From Natronorubrum sediminis (lineage in GTDB: Archaea > Halobacteriota > Halobacteria > Halobacteriales > Natrialbaceae): DNA of 64,000 nucleotides. This document shows positions 7,303 through 15,944 of the stretch, in pieces. The translations under genes and the position numbers were made by a program. Each line of letters starts with the position of its first letter. The stretch's first letter is position 1. Below the pieces are notes generated by a model, which did no database searches, was not told the DNA's origin, and saw only the letters and a list, made by a program, of their open reading frames with translations. The stretch is taken from the NCBI RefSeq assembly GCF_900108095.1, contig NZ_FNWL01000002.1, positions 602,748-666,747 of the forward strand, in the 5' to 3' direction.

Positions 7303-8922
7303 TCAGATAGACGGGCCGTCGACACCGACGGTTCCCTCGTCGAGAACGTCTTTTCGATCGTCGGTCTGCCCGATATCGTCGTACGCGACTGGCCCCTCGA
7401 CCTGCTCTGCGTTCGGTCCTGGTTCGTTACCGAGATAGACGATGTTCGGGTCCGTGCCGATGTTATCGAGGAGTTTGAACGTCGACGGCGAATCGCCCGT
7501 GTAGGCCTCGAGTCGATCCTGCGCCATCGCGTCGCTCGGTCCGTCGAACTCGTCGTCTTCATCGGGTTCGTCCGCCAGTTCGAGTTCGACGAGCAGGTCT
7601 TCGTCCTCGGTATCGAGGCCCTGGTCGTCGAGGATCTCGACCAATTCTATCGCGTCTGCTTCCTGTTCGGCCAAGGTACTGTCCGCTTCGACTTCGGGGT
7701 GGCCGTCTTCGCCGAGAACGTCGATCGCGAGCGCGAGTCCGATCAGTTCTTCGTCGAGTTCCTCGACGGCGTCGGTGACGGCCTCGAGTTGGTCGTCTTC
7801 GTCCGCTATGTCCTCGTCCTCGAGTTGTTCTTCGACCTCGTCGGGAGACGGCAGGTCGCCGGAGATCCGTGCCAGCGTGCGACTCTTCGCCGTGTTTTCG
7901 ATGTATCGCTGTGGGTCGCTGCTCGGGTCGTTCATGTTTCCGAACTGGATGACTTCCGGCGGGCAGGCCTCCTCACAGGCGGTCGACCCGATCATGTCCT
8001 CGTCTTTCGAGCCGTCCTGTCGAGTCGGACAGAACGTACACTTCTCCATGACGCCTCTGGGGCCGCGACTGTCGACTGGCCGGTCTCGGCCGTCGTAGAT
8101 GTGGTCCTCGTCCAGTTCGCCCTCGCCCACGTCCGGGTCTTCCCACTGGAAGTAGTTGACGCCGTAGGGACAGGCGACCTGACAGTACCGACAGCCGATA
8201 CAGACGTCGTAGTCCGTCAGCACGAGGCCGTCTTCGTCACGGGTGTGTCTGGCCGTCGTCGGACAGACCTTCTCACAGGGGGCGTCGGTACAGTGTTGAC
8301 ACGGGCGAATCAACGCGTTGTTCGCCTCTCCCGGCGTATCGTCCTCGAAGTAGAGGACGTACATCCAGTTCGCGCCCTGCTCCCAGTTGTGTTCCTCGGC
8401 ACAGGCGGTGACACACGCAAGACAGCCGTCGCAGTGCTCGAGGTCCAGTGCCATCCCCCACTGGACGCCCTCCTCGTCCGACTCGTCCGGTTCGTCGGCT
8501 TCTTGCTCGTCGTCCTGTGTAAACGCCAATTCCGCGTTTCCGTCGCTGTTCGAGGCGCCCCACGCGCTCATTCCGACCGCACCAGCACCGCCCATCTTCT
8601 TCAGGACGCCGCGACGTGACTCCTCGCCGACGCCGACCTGAGCGAGAGCGCGGTCGACGTGGCCCTCCGCCGACGACGCTGTGCCGTCGGCTATCGGCCG
8701 GTTGTCTTCGCCGAACTCCTCGAGGACGTCCTCGTGATACCGTTCGTAAAACGCCTCTTCGGAGAGCGTTCCCTCCGTGACGCGCATGGCGTCTTCCGCC
8801 ATCTCCATCCCCAACGCCGCGTCGTACTCAGTCTCCTCGAGTGCCTCCTCGAGGCTGGTTTGCCACGACTCGCCGAGGGGGTGAAACGGCTCGTCGTCCG
8901 AGCGCTCCTCGTCCGAACTCAT
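7303..8922 (-). CDS. Four-cluster Fe-S electron-transfer protein (DmsB/PsrB-like) with Tat-like motif
   Basis: A protein of 539 residues. Four ferredoxin-type Cys sets are visible: 164-167-170-174, 208-211-216-220, 241-244-247-251 and 295-298-316-320. This is the pattern of the electron-transfer subunit of molybdopterin oxidoreductases and of ActB-type proteins. SRRGVLKK at about 102-109, followed by GGAGAVGMSAWGAS, resembles a Tat signal, but it sits 100 residues in, as in ActB-like fusions. Between the last cluster and the conserved end (TFKLLDNIGTDPNIVYLGNE, about 481-500) there is a very acidic insert of about 115 residues. No catalytic subunit or NrfD-type membrane partner lies nearby, so its electron partners are unknown. 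Confidence 0.85.
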   Translation of the reverse strand: MSSDEERSDDEPFHPLGESWQTSLEEALEETEYDAALGMEMAEDAMRVTEGTLSEEAFYERYHEDVLEEFGEDNRPIADGTASSAEGHVDRALAQVGVGEESRRGVLKKMGGAGAVGMSAWGASNSDGNAELAFTQDDEQEADEPDESDEEGVQWGMALDLEHCDGCLACVTACAEEHNWEQGANWMYVLYFEDDTPGEANNALIRPCQHCTDAPCEKVCPTTARHTRDEDGLVLTDYDVCIGCRYCQVACPYGVNYFQWEDPDVGEGELDEDHIYDGRDRPVDSRGPRGVMEKCTFCPTRQDGSKDEDMIGSTACEEACPPEVIQFGNMNDPSSDPQRYIENTAKSRTLARISGDLPSPDEVEEQLEDEDIADEDDQLEAVTDAVEELDEELIGLALAIDVLGEDGHPEVEADSTLAEQEADAIELVEILDDQGLDTEDEDLLVELELADEPDEDDEFDGPSDAMAQDRLEAYTGDSPSTFKLLDNIGTDPNIVYLGNEPGPNAEQVEGPVAYDDIGQTDDRKDVLDEGTVGVDGPSI

Positions 8923-9193
8923 CGTGGCTCCTCACCCCAGGGAATAACACCGCATTGATCCTCGTGTACCATTGGTAGTTACTGACACTGTAGGTAACAG
9001 ACTGATTTCGATAAACCGGGTGCTTGCGAGTGACACCCACCACGCGAGCGTCCCCTGATAGCTGGCGCTGGCGATTGTACTCGAGAGCTGACTGTCCGGT
9101 GAACCCGGTAAAACCAACCGATTCAGTCGCTCACGAACGAATTGGTACGACTGTCTTCGCAACTCGAGAAAACACGTCCTCGATCACCGACGC

Positions 9194-10051
9194 TTACCCG
9201 AACTTGCCGGTGATGTAATCTTCGACCCGGTCACTCTCGGGATTGTTGAAAATCTTGTTCGTGTCGTCGAACTCGACGAGATCCCCGCCCGTCAGGAAGA
9301 CGGCCGTCTTATCCGAGATACGCGCCGCCTGTTGCATGTTATGGGTGACGATAACGACGGTGTACTCCTCGGCTAACTCCTCGACTAAGTCCTCGATTTT
9401 CGAGGTCGCGACGGGATCCAGCGCCGACGCTGGCTCGTCCATCAAGATGACCTCGGGATCCGGTGCGATCGCTCGAGCGATACAGAGACGCTGTTGTTGG
9501 CCCCCAGAGAGATCGAGTCCGCTCGAGTCGAGTTGGTCTTCGACCTCTTCGAAGAGTGCCGCACGCTCGAGTGCCGTCTGCACTTTTGCCTCGACGTCGC
9601 CGTCGTCTTTCCCCTGAACGCGGAGACCGTAGGCCACGTTGTCGAAGATACTCTTCGGGAACGGATTCGGTTTCTGGAAGACCATGCCGATTTTCCGACG
9701 GAGTGCGACGGGGTCAACGTCCTCGTCGTAGACGTTCTTTCCGTGGAAATAGAGGTCGCCCTCGACGCGCGCGACGTCGATCAGGTCGTTCATTCGGTTG
9801 ATCGAGCGCAAGAACGTCGATTTCCCACAGCCGGAGGGCCCGATGAGCGCTGTGACTCCGCGTTCAGGAATGTCCATATCAATTCCGTGAAGGGCCTGAT
9901 CGTCACCGTAGAAGACGTCGAGATTGCGCGATTCGATGACGGCATCGTCGACCCGCGGAGAGCCAAGTGGCGCGTTGTCGGCCATCGCGGCGTCAGCAGT
10001 GGAATCACTGGATTCCGATGTCGTGACGGTTTGAGGTCCGTTCGCGGTCAT
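9194..10051 (-). CDS. pstB: Phosphate ABC transporter ATP-binding protein
   Basis: A protein of 285 residues. It has Walker [10 protein letters not shown], the Q-loop [20 protein letters not shown] typical of PstB, signature [14 protein letters not shown], Walker [14 protein letters not shown] and the His switch VIVTHNM. It hydrolyses ATP at the cytoplasmic face to drive phosphate import through PstC/PstA. The start [10 protein letters not shown] at 10051 is chosen; an upstream GTG (10207) would add an unlikely basic stretch. It is the last gene of the pst group, but 363 bases separate it from pstA, so it may have its own promoter as well. Confidence 0.95.
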   Translation of the reverse strand: MTANGPQTVTTSESSDSTADAAMADNAPLGSPRVDDAVIESRNLDVFYGDDQALHGIDMDIPERGVTALIGPSGCGKSTFLRSINRMNDLIDVARVEGDLYFHGKNVYDEDVDPVALRRKIGMVFQKPNPFPKSIFDNVAYGLRVQGKDDGDVEAKVQTALERAALFEEVEDQLDSSGLDLSGGQQQRLCIARAIAPDPEVILMDEPASALDPVATSKIEDLVEELAEEYTVVIVTHNMQQAARISDKTAVFLTGGDLVEFDDTNKIFNNPESDRVEDYITGKFG

Positions 10052-10414
10052 TTGGGATACGTAATCCTCGAGCCTCGAGCAGTTACTTGTTGCGGAATTC
10101 GCTTCGATGTCTCCGACGCGTTTCTCCGCGGGCACGAGGACCTGTTCTCGTCGTCGAGTGAATCTGTCGGGGCGTATCCCACCGTCGTCTTTTGATCTCC
10201 CCCACACTCGAGTCGTAACTCACACGCTCTGGTCTCAACTCGATGGATCGGTGCCATCTATACACCAATCCATCAGCCGACCGACTAAGTACGATACTAT
10301 GATGGCTCTTGTCGCCTCGTGAGAGCTCTATACGACTATATAGGACGACGTCTGCGGATTTCCTTACTCACGGAATCCAAAACGAAACGGTGGGATTAGT
10401 TTCAGACCGGACCG
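10052..10414. other. 363-base gap between pstA and pstB
   Basis: No convincing gene is present. The region is AT-richer around 10260-10345. On the minus strand CCTATATAGTCGTATAG (about 10327-10343) and ATCAAAAG (about 10190) are TATA-like, so pstB may have its own promoter, giving extra ATPase or uncoupled expression. Confidence 0.4.
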
Positions 10415-11347
10415 TCAACGGCGGTCGTACTTGTTTCGGATGTAGATCGCGACCGCGTTCATGAGCAACAACACCGTCAGGAGGACGATGATGCCGGCTG
10501 CGGCGATGTGCTGGAAGTCCCCTTCGGGTTCTTTCGCCCACGTGAAGATCTGCATCGGCATCGCGGCGAACGAACCGGTCGGATCCGTAATCTCCGGCGG
10601 CGCGAACATCGACGTCGCCGCACCGACCATGATGATCGGGGCCGTTTCACCGATCGCTCGAGAGAGCGAGAGGATGATTCCCGTCATGATGCCGGGAATC
10701 GCTTCGGGGAGGACGACGTTTCTGACCGTCTGCCACTTCGTTGCGCCGGTACCGTACGACGCCTGACGCATCGAGTCCGGAACAGCTCGAAGCGATTCCT
10801 GTGTTTGGACGATAACGATCGGTAAGATCAACAGCGTCAGCGTGAGTGCACCGGCGAGGAGGCTCGAGCCAGCACCCATCGCTCTGACGAAGACGGCCAG
10901 TCCGAGCAGGCCGTACACGATCGAGGGAACACCGGCGAGGTTCGCGATATTCGCCTCGATGAAGCGCGTCAGGAGGTTCTCACTCGCGTACTCCTCGAGA
11001 TAGATCGCGGCCCCGACGCCGAGGATCAGCGTGAAGACGGCCGTCATCGCGATGAGATACACCGAACCGACGAGTGCCGGGTAGATTCCGCCGGGCCCGG
11101 TCGGGAGATCGCCGTAGTTCGACGGATCGTAGTTCTCGGCGAGGTACGACGGCGGGTGGGTCAGGAACTCGAGCGTGAGCCAGCCCCAGGCTTCGTTGAC
11201 CACGTCGAGGACGAGCGCGACGAGGGCGACGATTCCGACCAACGTTGCCAGGATACAACAGGCGAGGAAGATGCGTCCGTACAGCCGCATCCGACGGATC
11301 GAGGAGTCGTCGACGTCGAGTCCTTCCGAGTGGGTGGGGGTACTCAT
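10415..11347 (-). CDS. pstA: Phosphate ABC transporter permease PstA
   Basis: A membrane protein of 310 residues with about six hydrophobic segments. The first is [19 protein letters not shown], and the ABC-permease EAA-type loop lies in [20 protein letters not shown], shared by PstA/Pst[17 protein letters not shown] is a conserved PstA stretch. It forms the membrane channel with PstC. The start ATG at 11347 overlaps the pstC stop as ATGA, which implies translational coupling. The upstream ATG at 11380 would lie inside pstC and is not used. Confidence 0.95.
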   Translation of the reverse strand: MSTPTHSEGLDVDDSSIRRMRLYGRIFLACCILATLVGIVALVALVLDVVNEAWGWLTLEFLTHPPSYLAENYDPSNYGDLPTGPGGIYPALVGSVYLIAMTAVFTLILGVGAAIYLEEYASENLLTRFIEANIANLAGVPSIVYGLLGLAVFVRAMGAGSSLLAGALTLTLLILPIVIVQTQESLRAVPDSMRQASYGTGATKWQTVRNVVLPEAIPGIMTGIILSLSRAIGETAPIIMVGAATSMFAPPEITDPTGSFAAMPMQIFTWAKEPEGDFQHIAAAGIIVLLTVLLLMNAVAIYIRNKYDRR

Positions 11348-12267
11348 TCGTACTCCTCCCGGTAGCGCGAGCGAATCCACATGCTACCGACGTTCATCAA
11401 GAAGGTCATTACGAACAGTGTCAAGCCGAGCGCGAAGAGACTCATGTAGCCGATCGAGCCGACGGAGGCGTCACCGGTGCCGATTTCGACCATATAGGCC
11501 GTCATCGTCTGCATCTCGGCGAACGGACTCATCGAGATCTGGGGCAACATCCCGACGGCGAGCGTGACCGCCATTGTCTCACCGATCGCCCGCGAAATCG
11601 CGAGAATGTACGCCGAGAGGATTCCCGAGAGCGACGCCGGTAAGACGACCTGCGTCGACACTTCGAACTTCGTCGCACCGAGTCCGTAGGCCGCGTTCCG
11701 AAGTGAGTCCGGAACCGAACTCATCGCGTCCTCTGAGATGGACGAGACCATCGGGATGATCATGACGCCAACGACGATGGCACCCGAAAGCACGTTGAAC
11801 GTCCCGACCTCCGGATTGAAGTACTGAATCACCGGCGTAATAAACGAGAGCGCGAAGAATCCGTAGACGATCGTCGGAATCCCGGCCAGCACCTCGAGCG
11901 TCGGCTTGACGATACGGCGAACGCGCTCGTTGGCGTACTCCGAGAGGTAAATCGCCGTCAGCGTCCCGACCGGAAGCGCGATGATTGCGGAACCGACGGT
12001 GACGACCAGCGTCCCCCAGACGAGCGGCAAGACACCGAAGCTCGGATTACTCGCGTCTCGAGGGCTCCACTCCGTTCCCGTGAGGTATTCGACGATCGAA
12101 ACCTCCGAGAAGAAGTCGACCGCGCCGTCGACGAGCACGAGGATGATCGCCAGCGTCGTCAAAACGGTGACGAGCGCACACGAAAAGAAGATCCACTTCG
12201 CAAATCTGTCGATAAACGACCCGACGTCGTTGTCCTCCCGACTGAGATTGACCGGCTCGGTACTCAT
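11344..12267 (-). CDS. pstC: Phosphate ABC transporter permease PstC
   Basis: A membrane protein of 307 residues. It has the permease loop [20 protein letters not shown], the conserved [16 protein letters not shown], and [15 protein letters not shown]. Partner of PstA in the phosphate importer. The start is MSTEPVNLS at 12267; the frame extends upstream to 12297 without support. It ends in the ATGA overlap with pstA and follows pstS by 58 bases, so pstS-pstC-pstA form a transcription unit. Confidence 0.95.
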   Translation of the reverse strand: MSTEPVNLSREDNDVGSFIDRFAKWIFFSCALVTVLTTLAIILVLVDGAVDFFSEVSIVEYLTGTEWSPRDASNPSFGVLPLVWGTLVVTVGSAIIALPVGTLTAIYLSEYANERVRRIVKPTLEVLAGIPTIVYGFFALSFITPVIQYFNPEVGTFNVLSGAIVVGVMIIPMVSSISEDAMSSVPDSLRNAAYGLGATKFEVSTQVVLPASLSGILSAYILAISRAIGETMAVTLAVGMLPQISMSPFAEMQTMTAYMVEIGTGDASVGSIGYMSLFALGLTLFVMTFLMNVGSMWIRSRYREEYE

Positions 12268-12325
12268 TTGAGCCCCCCTACTCGTCGCCACTCGCACAGT
12301 ATCGTCGTCCGTCTGCGATCAGTGT

Positions 12326-13312
12326 TCATTCGTACTCCTCGGTTATCTCGTCGAGTTTCTCGTGTTGTTCTTCGATCGTCTCGTCGGGAACGGCGTAAAA
12401 CCCGACGTCTCGAGCCGTCTCCTGCGTATTATCGAGGTAAAATCGGACGAATTCTCGGACGGCTTCCCGACGCAACGACTCCTCGCGAACGTAGAGGTAC
12501 ATCGGTCGCGCGAGGGGCGTGTACGCCCCCTCCTCGTCTTCGTCCATCTCGATCGTGTCCGGTTCGGGGTAGATACAGCCGTCGCCGTCGTCCACCGCGA
12601 TCAGATCGAGATCGTCCTCGTTCTCGTAGTAGTATCCGGCACCCCCAAAGCCCATCGCGTACTGGTTGCCGCTGACGCCGTTGATGATCTGGTTCGTATC
12701 CGGGGTGCCACTGTAGTCGCTTCGAATGTCCCCGACACTGCCGTTGATCGTCTCCGTAAAGTAGTCGAACGTCCCCGACGCGGTGTCTCGACCGTACAGG
12801 GAAATGTCCTCGTCGGGCCACTCGTCGTCTATATCCTGCCACGTCTCGATGTCCGACCCGTTTTGCCACACCGCCTCGAGTTCCTCGGTCGTCAGGCAGT
12901 CACACCAATCGTTTTCCGGGTGCTTCATGATCGCGAGTCCGTCCATCACGACCTCGAGTTGGATCCACTCGGCGTCGTTGGACTCACAGAGTTCTAACTC
13001 GTCGTCTGAAATATCTCGGCTGGCGTTTTGGAGGTCCGTTTCACCCCGACAAAACTGCTGGAAGCCAGCACCCGTCCCCGATCCCCTGACCGGGATGTTC
13101 ACCTGATTGTTCTCCCAGTTGAACAGGTCCGCGACGAGTGCGCTGTTCGGCAACAGCGTGTTCGAGCCGTCGATCACGATCTCGCCGTCGAGACCGCTGT
13201 CCTCGCCGTGAACGATACACCCAGACAGTCCCATCAGACTCGATCCTGCGACACCGAGTAAAACGCGACGACGTGAGATGTCGCCACCACCGGAAGTCGG
13301 GTCGGTACCCAT
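12326..13312 (-). CDS. pstS: Phosphate-binding Tat lipoprotein PstS
   Basis: A protein of 328 residues. The N-terminus has the Tat motif SRRRVLLG at about 13-20, a hydrophobic stretch, and the lipobox LSGC at about residue 32, so it is exported folded and lipid-anchored outside the membrane. VIDGSNTLLPNSALVADLF and VRGSGTGAGFQQFC are phosphate-binding loops of the PstS family, and GRDTASGTFDYF is the third. It delivers phosphate to PstCA. First gene of the pst group, divergent from phoU. Confidence 0.95.
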   Translation of the reverse strand: MGTDPTSGGGDISRRRVLLGVAGSSLMGLSGCIVHGEDSGLDGEIVIDGSNTLLPNSALVADLFNWENNQVNIPVRGSGTGAGFQQFCRGETDLQNASRDISDDELELCESNDAEWIQLEVVMDGLAIMKHPENDWCDCLTTEELEAVWQNGSDIETWQDIDDEWPDEDISLYGRDTASGTFDYFTETINGSVGDIRSDYSGTPDTNQIINGVSGNQYAMGFGGAGYYYENEDDLDLIAVDDGDGCIYPEPDTIEMDEDEEGAYTPLARPMYLYVREESLRREAVREFVRFYLDNTQETARDVGFYAVPDETIEEQHEKLDEITEEYE

Positions 13313-13330
13313 CGCATTGCTCTAGCGTTC

Positions 13331-13368
13331 CTCCCGTCTAAATACCCTACTATGTTATCTATATATCT
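13331..13368 (-). promoter_or_regulatory. pstS promoter region
   Basis: Upstream of pstS, on its strand, are TATTTAG (about 13337-13343, 25-30 bases before the ATG, fitting a leaderless start) and a further AT stretch GAGATATATAGATAAC (about 13353-13368). A GGAGG at 13331-13335 lies 18 bases before the ATG and could act as a ribosome site if the more distal TATA is used. Two nested promoters for phosphate-starved and replete conditions are possible. Confidence 0.45.
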
Positions 13369-13462
13369 CTATGTTCGACACTGAGTACCAGAGGACGCCA
13401 GCGCCAACTTCCCGTCCGCACGCCTTCCGTTACCGTCCTGTTCGGTGACCGACGCGAGAGGA

Positions 13463-13495
13463 GTCTCGTCTATAGAGACCGGGTGTATTATACCC
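13463..13495 (+). promoter_or_regulatory. Two inverted repeats over the phoU promoter
   Basis: GTCTC-gtctata-GAGAC at 13463-13479 is directly followed by the dyad GGGTGTATTATACCC at 13481-13495, which contains the TATA element (ATTATA). The phoU ATG at 13517 lies at leaderless distance from this TATA. A regulator bound to the second dyad would mask TATA. Confidence 0.5.
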
Positions 13496-13516
13496 ACACC
13501 GCTGAAATTGATCCGT

Positions 13517-14512
13517 ATGGAGACGCGAAAGGTCCAGGTAACTGGCGGGTCGACGTACACCGTCTCGTTACCGAAATCGTGGGCGACCGACAACGGCGTC
13601 AGTGCCGGAACGACGGTGGAATTCTACCCTGAAAGCGACTCGTTGCTCCTCACACCACAGAGCGAAACCAATCGTCAGGAGGGAACCCTCGGGATCGACG
13701 ACCTCGAGGGCGAGCGGCTGACTCGAGCCGTCATGACGATGTACGTCAGCGGCTTCGATATCATCCGACTCGAGGCCGGACGAATCACGACCGACCAGCG
13801 AAGTGCGATCCGAAGCGCGACGCAGAGTCTCGTCGGCGTCGAAGTGCTCTCCGAAACGACCGATAGCGTCGTTATTCAGGACCTCCTCGACTCCTCCGAA
13901 CTCTCGATCGTCAACGCCGTCTCTCGCATGCGCCTGATCGCCAGTTCGATGCTCGAGGACGCCGTCACCGCCCTCGTCGAGAACGACGACGACATTGCAC
14001 AGGACGTGATCGAACGCGACGACGACGTCGACCGACTCTGGCTCGTCGTTTCACGAATCTTCCGGGCGACGCTTCGCTCACCTCGTGCCGCGGAGGAACT
14101 CGGCGTGCCGCGCGAGGACTGCTTCGACTACCACTCGAGCGCACGCCAACTCGAGCGCGTCGCCGACCACGCGGCCAAAATATCGAACCTCGCGCTCAAA
14201 CTCGAGGAAATTCCCGAAGCCGTCGCAGCGGCCCTCGTCGAACTCCACGGCGACGCCTCCGATGTCCTCGAGAAGTCGATGGACGCGCTCGTCGCCGAAG
14301 ACAGCGGTGAGGCGAATCGACTCGGTCACGCCGCCCGCGAAGCCGTTCTCGAAATCGACGAGCACACGCGGACGATCGACGACATGTTGCGCGACTTAGA
14401 GCCCGTGCAGGCCCAATCGCTCGGGCTGATCGTCGACTCCCTCTCACGGAGTGCAGACTACGGTGGGAACATCGCTGAGACAGCACTTCAGAAGGCAGCT
14501 CCGCGACCCTGA
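13517..14512 (+). CDS. phoU: PhoU family phosphate regulator with AbrB-like N-terminal domain
   Basis: A protein of 331 residues. Residues 1-45, METRKVQVTGGSTYTVSLPK onwards, form a swapped-hairpin AbrB/SpoVT-type DNA-binding fold. The rest holds helical PhoU repeats with the metal-binding type motifs DDDVDRLWLVVSR and ERVADHAAKISNLAL. PhoU proteins signal phosphate sufficiency to the Pst transporter; the fused DNA-binding domain suggests that this one also acts on promoters. It is divergent from pstS and shares its upstream region. The start METRKVQ is placed 28 bases after a TATA element and lacks a leader. The in-frame extension to 13445 overlaps the promoter dyads. Confidence 0.9.
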   Translation: METRKVQVTGGSTYTVSLPKSWATDNGVSAGTTVEFYPESDSLLLTPQSETNRQEGTLGIDDLEGERLTRAVMTMYVSGFDIIRLEAGRITTDQRSAIRSATQSLVGVEVLSETTDSVVIQDLLDSSELSIVNAVSRMRLIASSMLEDAVTALVENDDDIAQDVIERDDDVDRLWLVVSRIFRATLRSPRAAEELGVPREDCFDYHSSARQLERVADHAAKISNLALKLEEIPEAVAAALVELHGDASDVLEKSMDALVAEDSGEANRLGHAAREAVLEIDEHTRTIDDMLRDLEPVQAQSLGLIVDSLSRSADYGGNIAETALQKAAPRP

Positions 14513-14657
14513 GTGAAATTTCCGTGAAACTACTGAACGAGGGTCACACGGGGAGAGGCTTCGGCCCGTCCCGGTAGAATCGAGGACGGTGCCGTTCGCT
14601 CCTTTCGATGGGCCTGAGCGGGACGTAGCTGCGAGGAGAGAGACCGAACCGAGAGTC

Positions 14658-14984
14658 TCAGAACGAGAGTTGTTCGTCTTCTCGTCTCTCCCCCAGTGCG
14701 GGCGGCGTGCGATCGGAGTAGTACCGACGGCCGACCGCTCGGCTATCGACCATGTTGAACACCGCTTGCCGTGCCTCACTCGGCGACTCGTAGGTTTCGT
14801 TCGCAAACGAACCGAGGATATTGCGGACCGTTTCTGCCCCGTTCGGAAGTTCGATCAGATGCTCGCCGAACGTTTCGACGAGTTCCTCGTTCGTACTCGG
14901 ATAGGAATGCTCCTCCAGTTGCCCCGCTAACTCACCGAATTCGACTCCAAGCTCTCGGTGTGAGGCGATGGTGCTGTCAGTCAT
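14658..14984 (-). CDS. Haloarchaeal DUF5789-like protein
   Basis: An acidic protein of 108 residues. YPSTNEELVETFGEHLIELP, followed by GAETVRNILGSFANETYESP and SEARQAVFNMV, resembles the short helical DUF2795/DUF5789 proteins that occur in many copies in haloarchaea. No function is known. The start MTDSTIASH at 14984 is preferred to an upstream frame that reads through noncoding DNA. Confidence 0.65.
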   Translation of the reverse strand: MTDSTIASHRELGVEFGELAGQLEEHSYPSTNEELVETFGEHLIELPNGAETVRNILGSFANETYESPSEARQAVFNMVDSRAVGRRYYSDRTPPALGERREDEQLSF

Positions 14985-15275
14985 TGTCGATCCGGCCCTC
15001 CTACACCACCGATTCACAAATGGCTGTGGGGGTATCAATTTGGGAGACCGATTCTACCTTTCCAGGCCTCGAGCGCTCGTACTCCTGGTACGGGACAAAC
15101 CGATCGCCCGTTGGGCGACCCACACGAACAGCATCGCTCACGTTGGCCCGTGGGCTGAGAAGAGAGTCGCACCTCGAGTTCGATTCCGGATTGCTCGATA
15201 GTACCGACTCAAACGGGTTAGAGACTGATCGCCGAATTGTCTGGCGATCAGGTGTGCACTGACGTGCAGTGGCTC

Positions 15276-15644
15276 CTACAGGAGAACGGCGTTGACCTGT
15301 CCGGTCTGGCCGGGACGGGAGGTGACGCGGGCCTGTCCTTCCGAGGTGTCGATGACGGCACCCTTCGTGATGATGTTTCGGCGGACGTAGTTCGGGTTGG
15401 CGTCGTTCTCGACGACGTCTTCGATGTCGGCCGAGACGGTCTCGCCGTCTTTGTTCACGCTGACGACGTCAGTCGAGAGTGCGCGAGTCTTCGTTCCGTT
15501 CCCGCGAACATCGACGGTTCGGAATCGTGGCTCGCCAACTTGCGTTTCGGTCGGCAGACGGCCGAGTTCGTCTTTACGGCGCTTGCGGACGTTTTTGAGT
15601 CGGCCACCAGTTCGCTTTCGCGTAGAGCCTGCCTGATCTTGCAT
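15276..15644 (-). CDS. rps8e: 30S ribosomal protein S8e
   Basis: A small-subunit ribosomal protein of 122 residues. GGRLKNVRKRRKDELGRLP is the S8e signature region, with a basic N-terminus TRKRTGGRLK for rRNA binding. The C-terminus NPNYVRRNIITKGAVIDT also matches. The start MQDQAGSTRKR at 15644 is fixed by a TATA-like ATATAAATA on the same strand at about 15665-15673, which implies a leaderless mRNA. It is solitary, as is common for S8e. Confidence 0.96.
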   Translation of the reverse strand: MQDQAGSTRKRTGGRLKNVRKRRKDELGRLPTETQVGEPRFRTVDVRGNGTKTRALSTDVVSVNKDGETVSADIEDVVENDANPNYVRRNIITKGAVIDTSEGQARVTSRPGQTGQVNAVLL

Positions 15645-15875
15645 ATCCACACCCAGTCCCGGCGGATATTTATATGCAACGAGATACGCGCCAGCACGAC
15701 TCGAGTGACTCCGTTCGGACGAAACCAAAACCGATCGGAAACGACTGGGTTGGCTTTCGCTCTCCGAACCGTGCTTCGTCCGCGAGTGCTATTCCTGGTG
15801 GGCGTCGACGCCGCACCACCTCCCAGGTTGTACCGGCCTTTTTTCCGCTCGGACCAGCCTCCGACTGACCACTCG

Positions 15876-15932
15876 CGCAAAAAAATCACGACCAAAAAAG
15901 GGCGCTCCCTCACTTCGTTCGGTCGCGGAGCC
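15876..15932 (-). terminator. Terminator after the malic enzyme gene
   Basis: On the minus strand, after the malic enzyme stop, a short GC stem (GCTCC paired with GGAGC) is followed by two T tracts (A runs on the plus strand at 15893-15899 and 15879-15885). Paired T tracts are the usual archaeal termination signal. Confidence 0.6.
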
Positions 15933-15944
15933 TTCCAAACGAAC

